A DNA stretch of 64,000 nucleotides, taken from contig NZ_BDUD01000001.1 in assembly GCF_003113895.1 (NCBI RefSeq), positions 2,944,712-3,008,711 of the forward strand, written 5' to 3'. Every line of letters begins with the position of its first letter. Within the stretch, counting starts at the first letter, position 1. The DNA is from Nostoc commune NIES-4072 (GTDB lineage: Bacteria; Cyanobacteriota; Cyanobacteriia; Cyanobacteriales; Nostocaceae). The position numbers and the translations under genes are program-made. This document shows, in pieces, positions 59,593-64,000 of the stretch. Under the pieces are notes generated by a model. It did no database searches. It was not told the DNA's origin and was given only the letters and a program-made list of their open reading frames with translations.

Positions 59593-60978
59593 CTACATTG
59601 ACTTACTACCCAACATAAATTCTCCCACCGATGATTCAGCGTAGTAATCAGTGAGTGCTGCTTTGGCAAATAAATCGGCATTACCTGAACCTAGAGCGCA
59701 AGGAGCAAGATTCATGGCAGTTGCTACCAGGTACATAGTTTGGTACAAAACGCCAACGTGCTTGAGGATCAGTGAATAGGCGATCGCTTCATATTTCCAT
59801 GACAACCGTTGAAATCGGGCAGTGAAAACAATCAAAACCTGTGGCATATCCTGCTGCCCACTGGCTCCCCAAGCATCCTTGAACAGTGCTTCTACATCCT
59901 TGGTTCTCTCACAAAGCCGTTCTAGTTGATGTGCTAGGGGATTGTAGTAATACAGTCCTGAACTAATCCCATCACATGTATTGATAACAGGATAAAGTTC
60001 CAGTTCGTACAACCCACCCCCAGATGGATAAGGACGGCTGCTGTATTCTCCATTGAGGTTTTTGACTCTGGCACTGCGATAGAGAAACTCTCCTAACTGT
60101 TGCGCAGTAATAGGAGAAGAGTGATAATTTCTGATTGAACGTCTTTCTTCCAAAACATCTGTCAAGGGAATATCAGTAGTTTTAAGGCGTTCAATATTGG
60201 GTTGATACAGTTGAATCACAGTTTTTGACATTGGGGGTTTTACAACTGGTTGCGGCTCTATTTTTCCTAAGAAACGATAAGTACCCCCGGTAGGATTGGT
60301 ATGTCTTCCCTGACGGCTACGGGTATGGAAGAGTAAATCATGAAAATCCCATTGAGCGAGAGTAGTATTTTGAACCTCTTTGTATGTTTCTTGTGATAAC
60401 ATTTGGCTAGCCAAAAGTAAGTAGAGAAATTGTTGAGCAATCTCTAGTGTGATGCCAGGAATTTCTGATACTAAATTACTACAAGATTGAGGTTGAGATA
60501 GCTTTGCAACTATTGCTACACCACGCCAATCTGGTAAAATGACTTTGGCTTTGGACAAGGGTGATTCTAATACCATTTGCCCTTCTACTTGGTGGAGATA
60601 GGCAAAGCGAGACAAGGTGAAATGTTCTTGCCAATTTACAACTGGGGCAGAAAACTCGTACTCGCATTGAGGGACAGCAGTGGCAAAAGGTAAGACTGAA
60701 TGACAAATCCAGCCTAAACTGATGAATTTTTGCAAATAGGAATGAAACTTGAGCATTCCATAAATTCCATCAGCTTGCTGCACCAGTTGTTTGAGTTCAA
60801 CCGCAGTGCCTCCAATACCGTAGAGAGTTTTCAAAGTTACTCGCAAGCCAGAGGCAGGTTGAGAAAATGTCAATTTGCGCGTACTGCTTTGGAGAATAAT
60901 TTCCTTATTTTGCGGTAATTCGACTAGAGAAATGTCCTTTCTGAAGGAGAGGGTAAAAGCTTCGGACATATCTATCAA
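59593..60978 (-). CDS. SagB-type azoline dehydrogenase (nitroreductase-fold)
   Basis: A protein of 461 residues from a TTG that overlaps the YcaO stop as TTGA; an ATG three codons later is an alternative. The N-terminal 200 residues are the winged-helix-like peptide-binding part found in long SagB proteins. The C-terminal 210 residues are the flavin-dependent nitroreductase fold (LEERRSIRNYHSSPIT, YPSGGGLYELELYPV, GLYYYNPLAHQLE, KHVGVLYQTMYLVATAMNL, LGSGN). SagB oxidises thiazolines/oxazolines made by YcaO to azoles using FMN. Gene order YcaO then SagB, overlapping, gives a complete azole-forming pair. Lys/Tyr catalytic residues of SagB were not individually verified. Confidence 0.88.
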   Translation of the reverse strand: MIDMSEAFTLSFRKDISLVELPQNKEIILQSSTRKLTFSQPASGLRVTLKTLYGIGGTAVELKQLVQQADGIYGMLKFHSYLQKFISLGWICHSVLPFATAVPQCEYEFSAPVVNWQEHFTLSRFAYLHQVEGQMVLESPLSKAKVILPDWRGVAIVAKLSQPQSCSNLVSEIPGITLEIAQQFLYLLLASQMLSQETYKEVQNTTLAQWDFHDLLFHTRSRQGRHTNPTGGTYRFLGKIEPQPVVKPPMSKTVIQLYQPNIERLKTTDIPLTDVLEERRSIRNYHSSPITAQQLGEFLYRSARVKNLNGEYSSRPYPSGGGLYELELYPVINTCDGISSGLYYYNPLAHQLERLCERTKDVEALFKDAWGASGQQDMPQVLIVFTARFQRLSWKYEAIAYSLILKHVGVLYQTMYLVATAMNLAPCALGSGNADLFAKAALTDYYAESSVGEFMLGSKSM

Positions 60979-63218
60979 AAAGGCATTGGGATTTTATTCA
61001 TTTGTTCCTCTACTAAAGGTGCTGGTAGCCAGCCCATTTTTACTGGTACGTCGTAAAGTCTTCCAGAACCAAACCGAGGCAAAAAATGTCTTAATTCTGG
61101 AACAATTACCTTCACCACATTCAGTCCAATGTCTGGGCGAGTTTGATCCAGCACCAAAGTTTCTAAATTATGCTGCTTGGCTATTGCTACACAACTGAGT
61201 ACATCTTCTTGAAGATCGTCACTACAATGTTGTGGATAATCTGTGTAAACTTTTGGCGCAAGGTGATTTGGTGTTAGGTAAGGTTGATTTGCGATCGCCG
61301 CAAATGTTAGCCATTCGTGGAGTTCCCCCTCAGTCTTTCTTGGGTATTGTGTCTCAACTCTTGTCAAGAATTGGTTCATTTCCGTCACAGCCCGCAATAA
61401 GGCTATTTTGGCATCAAAATGACATCCGTAGCCTGCGACAATTTTCTCAGCTTCATCTGTGCAACGAGAAACTGCTGCAAAGACAGGAATTTCCAAATCA
61501 GATGTCAAGTCAAGTACCCAAAATTCCCGTTTTAGGCTTTTGTAATAAGCTTGCAATTCTAGCAGATAGGGGTCTTGAAAACTAGCTAGGTCTACAGCAG
61601 GACGATTCAGGCGATTGTACCACCAAATACTGACACTATCCCGCTCGACCAATTCCATAAAGCCTTGAAGAATGGCTTCTTCCAAGGTATTGCCAGCAGC
61701 GTTGCCGTTAGAGTTGGCAAAACCAAACAAATGATCTGGGGGTAAAGGATAATTGTAATAGCATAAAGCTGTGGGCAAATATCTAAAGGTTTGTTGCGTT
61801 AAAGACCAGACTGAAGTCCACTCAATTTCCTTAGTTTCGTCAAAGGGTTCTGGGATAAAATCTACCCCAAATTTCTGATTCAAGACTGCGCGGTTTTGGT
61901 ACTGGATTGGACTAAATTGCAGACATACAGAAGGATGAATCGCGGATACCAACTGAGCATAAGTACTTTTGACCCGGATTTCGTCACCTTGATAAACTCC
62001 ACAATAGCGTTCGATCGCCTCACAAAAGCCACTAGCTCTAGCTTGTTGATCGGTCTTTCCCTTTCCGGCTGCTTTATTGTGTAGTAAATGGCGCAAGCTT
62101 TGTAGATCGTTTGCAGTACCAAAGTTGTGGACTGCTAAATAGCTATGAAGCAAGTTACTATTAGACTCAGAAGTACGTACCAAAGCACTGACGACACCTG
62201 TAATTGGGCTAATGTGATGCTCGTAATGCTTGAGAGTTTGCTCTGGGGAGAAAATTCGATGACCACCATCAGTAGTAAACTGCTTTTTACGACTTGTAAG
62301 AATAATCGGTTTGGGTTTATCTTGTCGATAAATATCTCCACAAACAGCGCATTGAGGACGTTTGGTAAGGATATGGGTTTGTAGTTCCAGCTTGGCTGAG
62401 TTAAAAGTAATAACTTTGCCTTCCAAAGTAGGGATTGAGTTTTTTTGTGTATCTTCTAGAACAATCCACTTGAGAATTTCTGTCGCTGCAAGGTTTAGCC
62501 CAATTTGGAGTGTGGAGGGCAAAATGGCACGGGAGGTGGGAATACTCTCAAGAGAGCCGAGTTGATGTCGGATTGCGGTTTCAACTTCCCGATTACCATA
62601 AAGACGTTGGGCTAAACATTGCCAACAACCTGTTCTACCTGGGTAAAAAATCGGGCCTATCCATAGTTCAACCCCAATAGGCTTGACCAGTACCCACGGT
62701 TGGTTGGCATCAATGGCTGCTTGATTGAAATCACGCAAATCTGGCTGTAGGTAATCATTGGTTAACACAACTGCTAGGGATTTTAAACCTTGATGCGATC
62801 GCGAAGAACGTACTTGAATACCTAGAGATTCCAAAGCAACAATCAAAGGCTCAGTTGGTACATTGCCAAAGGAAATTACAGATACAAAAGTTTCCTGCAA
62901 GCGGTTGAAGGACACTTGAGGGTCTATGTTGAGTAGGCTCCAGAATGCTGCAACTTCTGGGGTAAGAGAATCGACAGCTTCTGTAGTATAACCTTTGCTT
63001 TTAAGCTGGTTAAGAGCGTAGTAAATGCTAGTAAAAGGAATTGCCTTCTTCAACTTACTGATTATTTCTTCAATACTATGATTACCATCCAGCATAGGAG
63101 CTAGTTGACAGTAAAGACTTCCCTTAAGGGCAATAGAAGACTGTTCACTTAATAGATAAACAGTGTTAGGTGGAACAATTTCAACGTGAAAATGAGGCTT
63201 AAATCGTGGTTTTTTCAT
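60975..63218 (-). CDS. YcaO cyclodehydratase fused to leader-binding (E1-like) domain
   Basis: A protein of 747 residues. The N-terminal 90 residues resemble a RiPP recognition element. The E1-like partner region (about 95-330) has zinc Cys pairs GCWQC and CAVC. The YcaO domain (about 345-747) has the ATP-site motifs GKGKTDQQARASGFCEAIERY and AAGNTLEEAILQGFMELVERDS. This is the fused SagC/SagD type that makes azolines at Cys/Ser/Thr using ATP. The C-terminus is IPMPF, so the PxPxP end typical of azoline YcaOs is one residue short. Its start codon overlaps the last stop of the truncated NB-ARC frame upstream as ATGA. Likely substrates are precursors C and D (Cys-Thr-Pro). Confidence 0.9.
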   Translation of the reverse strand: MKKPRFKPHFHVEIVPPNTVYLLSEQSSIALKGSLYCQLAPMLDGNHSIEEIISKLKKAIPFTSIYYALNQLKSKGYTTEAVDSLTPEVAAFWSLLNIDPQVSFNRLQETFVSVISFGNVPTEPLIVALESLGIQVRSSRSHQGLKSLAVVLTNDYLQPDLRDFNQAAIDANQPWVLVKPIGVELWIGPIFYPGRTGCWQCLAQRLYGNREVETAIRHQLGSLESIPTSRAILPSTLQIGLNLAATEILKWIVLEDTQKNSIPTLEGKVITFNSAKLELQTHILTKRPQCAVCGDIYRQDKPKPIILTSRKKQFTTDGGHRIFSPEQTLKHYEHHISPITGVVSALVRTSESNSNLLHSYLAVHNFGTANDLQSLRHLLHNKAAGKGKTDQQARASGFCEAIERYCGVYQGDEIRVKSTYAQLVSAIHPSVCLQFSPIQYQNRAVLNQKFGVDFIPEPFDETKEIEWTSVWSLTQQTFRYLPTALCYYNYPLPPDHLFGFANSNGNAAGNTLEEAILQGFMELVERDSVSIWWYNRLNRPAVDLASFQDPYLLELQAYYKSLKREFWVLDLTSDLEIPVFAAVSRCTDEAEKIVAGYGCHFDAKIALLRAVTEMNQFLTRVETQYPRKTEGELHEWLTFAAIANQPYLTPNHLAPKVYTDYPQHCSDDLQEDVLSCVAIAKQHNLETLVLDQTRPDIGLNVVKVIVPELRHFLPRFGSGRLYDVPVKMGWLPAPLVEEQMNKIPMPF

Positions 63219-64000
63219 AATTTAGTAGTAGAATGAGCGAAAATTGACTTAGCGATCGCAGCACTCGTAAAGTTGACATTGTGTAAATTCACATCTTGTA
63301 AATACGCTTGCCAAACATTTAAATCATAATAATCATCGCCATTTAAATTTGTTTAAAGTTTACAAAGGAGATTCAGAATATTTTCGGCAGCATAGCTAGA
63401 TTCTTGGGGAGAGTAAACTTGCAGTTCTGAGATAATTTCCTTGAACCGAATTTCCAAATTACTCTGATTTTTAAAAACAACTAGCAGCCTATCTATAATA
63501 GGTTGAATTATGAAACTCGTTTGAGATTTTTTAATATAATCTTTAGCGTCAGCTTTAAGCAAAATATGGCTTTTTAGCAAAATAAGTTCGCCTGTCTCAA
63601 TTTCTTTACAAACCTGTTCAATCAACAAGCTACTTGCATATTCCATTAGTAATGGCTGCAAATAAAAAGAATTTGCAGTGGTTTCAATTAATAAACGTTG
63701 AACTAAAGATTTAAGATTTTTTATTAATGTTTGTTGAGAAACACAGGGATAAATATCTGATTGTAATTCCTCAATAGACACTGGTTCGCGATTAATTGCT
63801 AACCAGTATAAAACTGTGTTTTCTAACTCTGATAATCGATTTAAGTGCTGCTGTAGGAGAGCGCGAATTTCATCAATAACTAAGGTATTATATTTAAGAA
63901 ATTCCCCTACGTTTCCCTCAAATAATTCTTGAATCACTTCTGCCACCATCTTTAATGCCAATGGATTACCTAAATATTGTTCAATTAGAATTGTGCATTC
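63215..64000 (-). pseudogene. NB-ARC (STAND) protein fragment with premature stop, partial
   Basis: The frame is open from the right edge (LIEQYLGNPLALKMVA, then VIQELFEGNVGEFL) to a TAA at 63353-63355. This is the helical end of the NB-ARC module that in cyanobacteria usually precedes WD40 repeats. After the TAA the same frame continues with family sequence (TNLNGDDYDLNVWQAYLQDVNLHNVNF) for 45 codons to a TGA at 63215-63217. So the TAA is a nonsense mutation and the C-terminal repeats are missing. Intact relatives act as STAND-type switches, often in defence or signalling. The N-terminal NTPase lies outside the window. The terminal TGA overlaps the YcaO ATG, so the RiPP operon abuts the relic. 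Confidence 0.8.

Overview
The window reads as the chromosome of a filamentous, probably heterocyst-forming cyanobacterium of the Nostoc/Anabaena type. Evidence: many GCGATCGC (HIP1) octamers, cyanobacterial families throughout (CHAT/DUF928/CHASE2 group, DevBCA exporter, PEP-CTERM protein, NHLM bacteriocin exporter, Nif11-type leaders), short palindromic repeats sitting in frame inside genes, heptamer repeats and several MITE-like elements. I saw no rRNA, tRNA or CRISPR array. All functions below are inferred from sequence alone; no database search was run.

Region 1 (1-12.5 kb). The C-terminus of a filamentous-haemagglutinin-like secreted protein is followed by a TPR-CHAT protein, a DUF928 protein and, convergent, an AAA-like/CHASE2 membrane protein. 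Then come a DUF4407 membrane protein, a chitinase-like GH18 protein with FG-GAP/VCBS repeats, and an HTH/AAA-like ATPase.

Region 2 (12.9-31.4 kb, all on minus). A lipopeptide/polyketide cluster: a FAAL-ACP-luciferase-like monooxygenase-C-A-PCP megasynthase, a KS-AT-ACP polyketide synthase, an alpha-oxoamine synthase that would release the chain, an MFS exporter, a DevBCA exporter and a NodU/CmcH-type carbamoyltransferase. The NRPS adenylation domain carries a frameshifting deletion of about 100 nt, so the assembly line is split into two ORFs. A PEP-CTERM protein follows.

Region 3 (32.4-37 kb). A repeat-rich graveyard holding a decayed second copy of the NHLM exporter. It is interrupted by a MITE, an internal deletion, an unrecognised gene fragment and a small inserted element with its own gene.

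Region 4 (37-64 kb). A large RiPP locus. A minus-strand operon runs LanM1, (small ORF), Nif11-Cache-HAMP protein, ParA-like ATPase, HExxH protein, double cNMP-domain protein, HlyD, C39 peptidase/ABC exporter and NHLM ATPase/permease. Upstream are two unlike precursor genes. Next are a second LanM whose cyclase zinc-site motifs are lost, two tandem Nif11-leader precursors on the plus strand, and a convergent YcaO/SagB (azoline/azole) operon. The right edge is a nonsense-truncated NB-ARC gene whose old frame ends on the YcaO start codon. The most novel signal is this mixed lanthipeptide-dehydratase plus YcaO/SagB system: two LanMs of different competence, four structurally unlike cores, and one GG-peptidase exporter.
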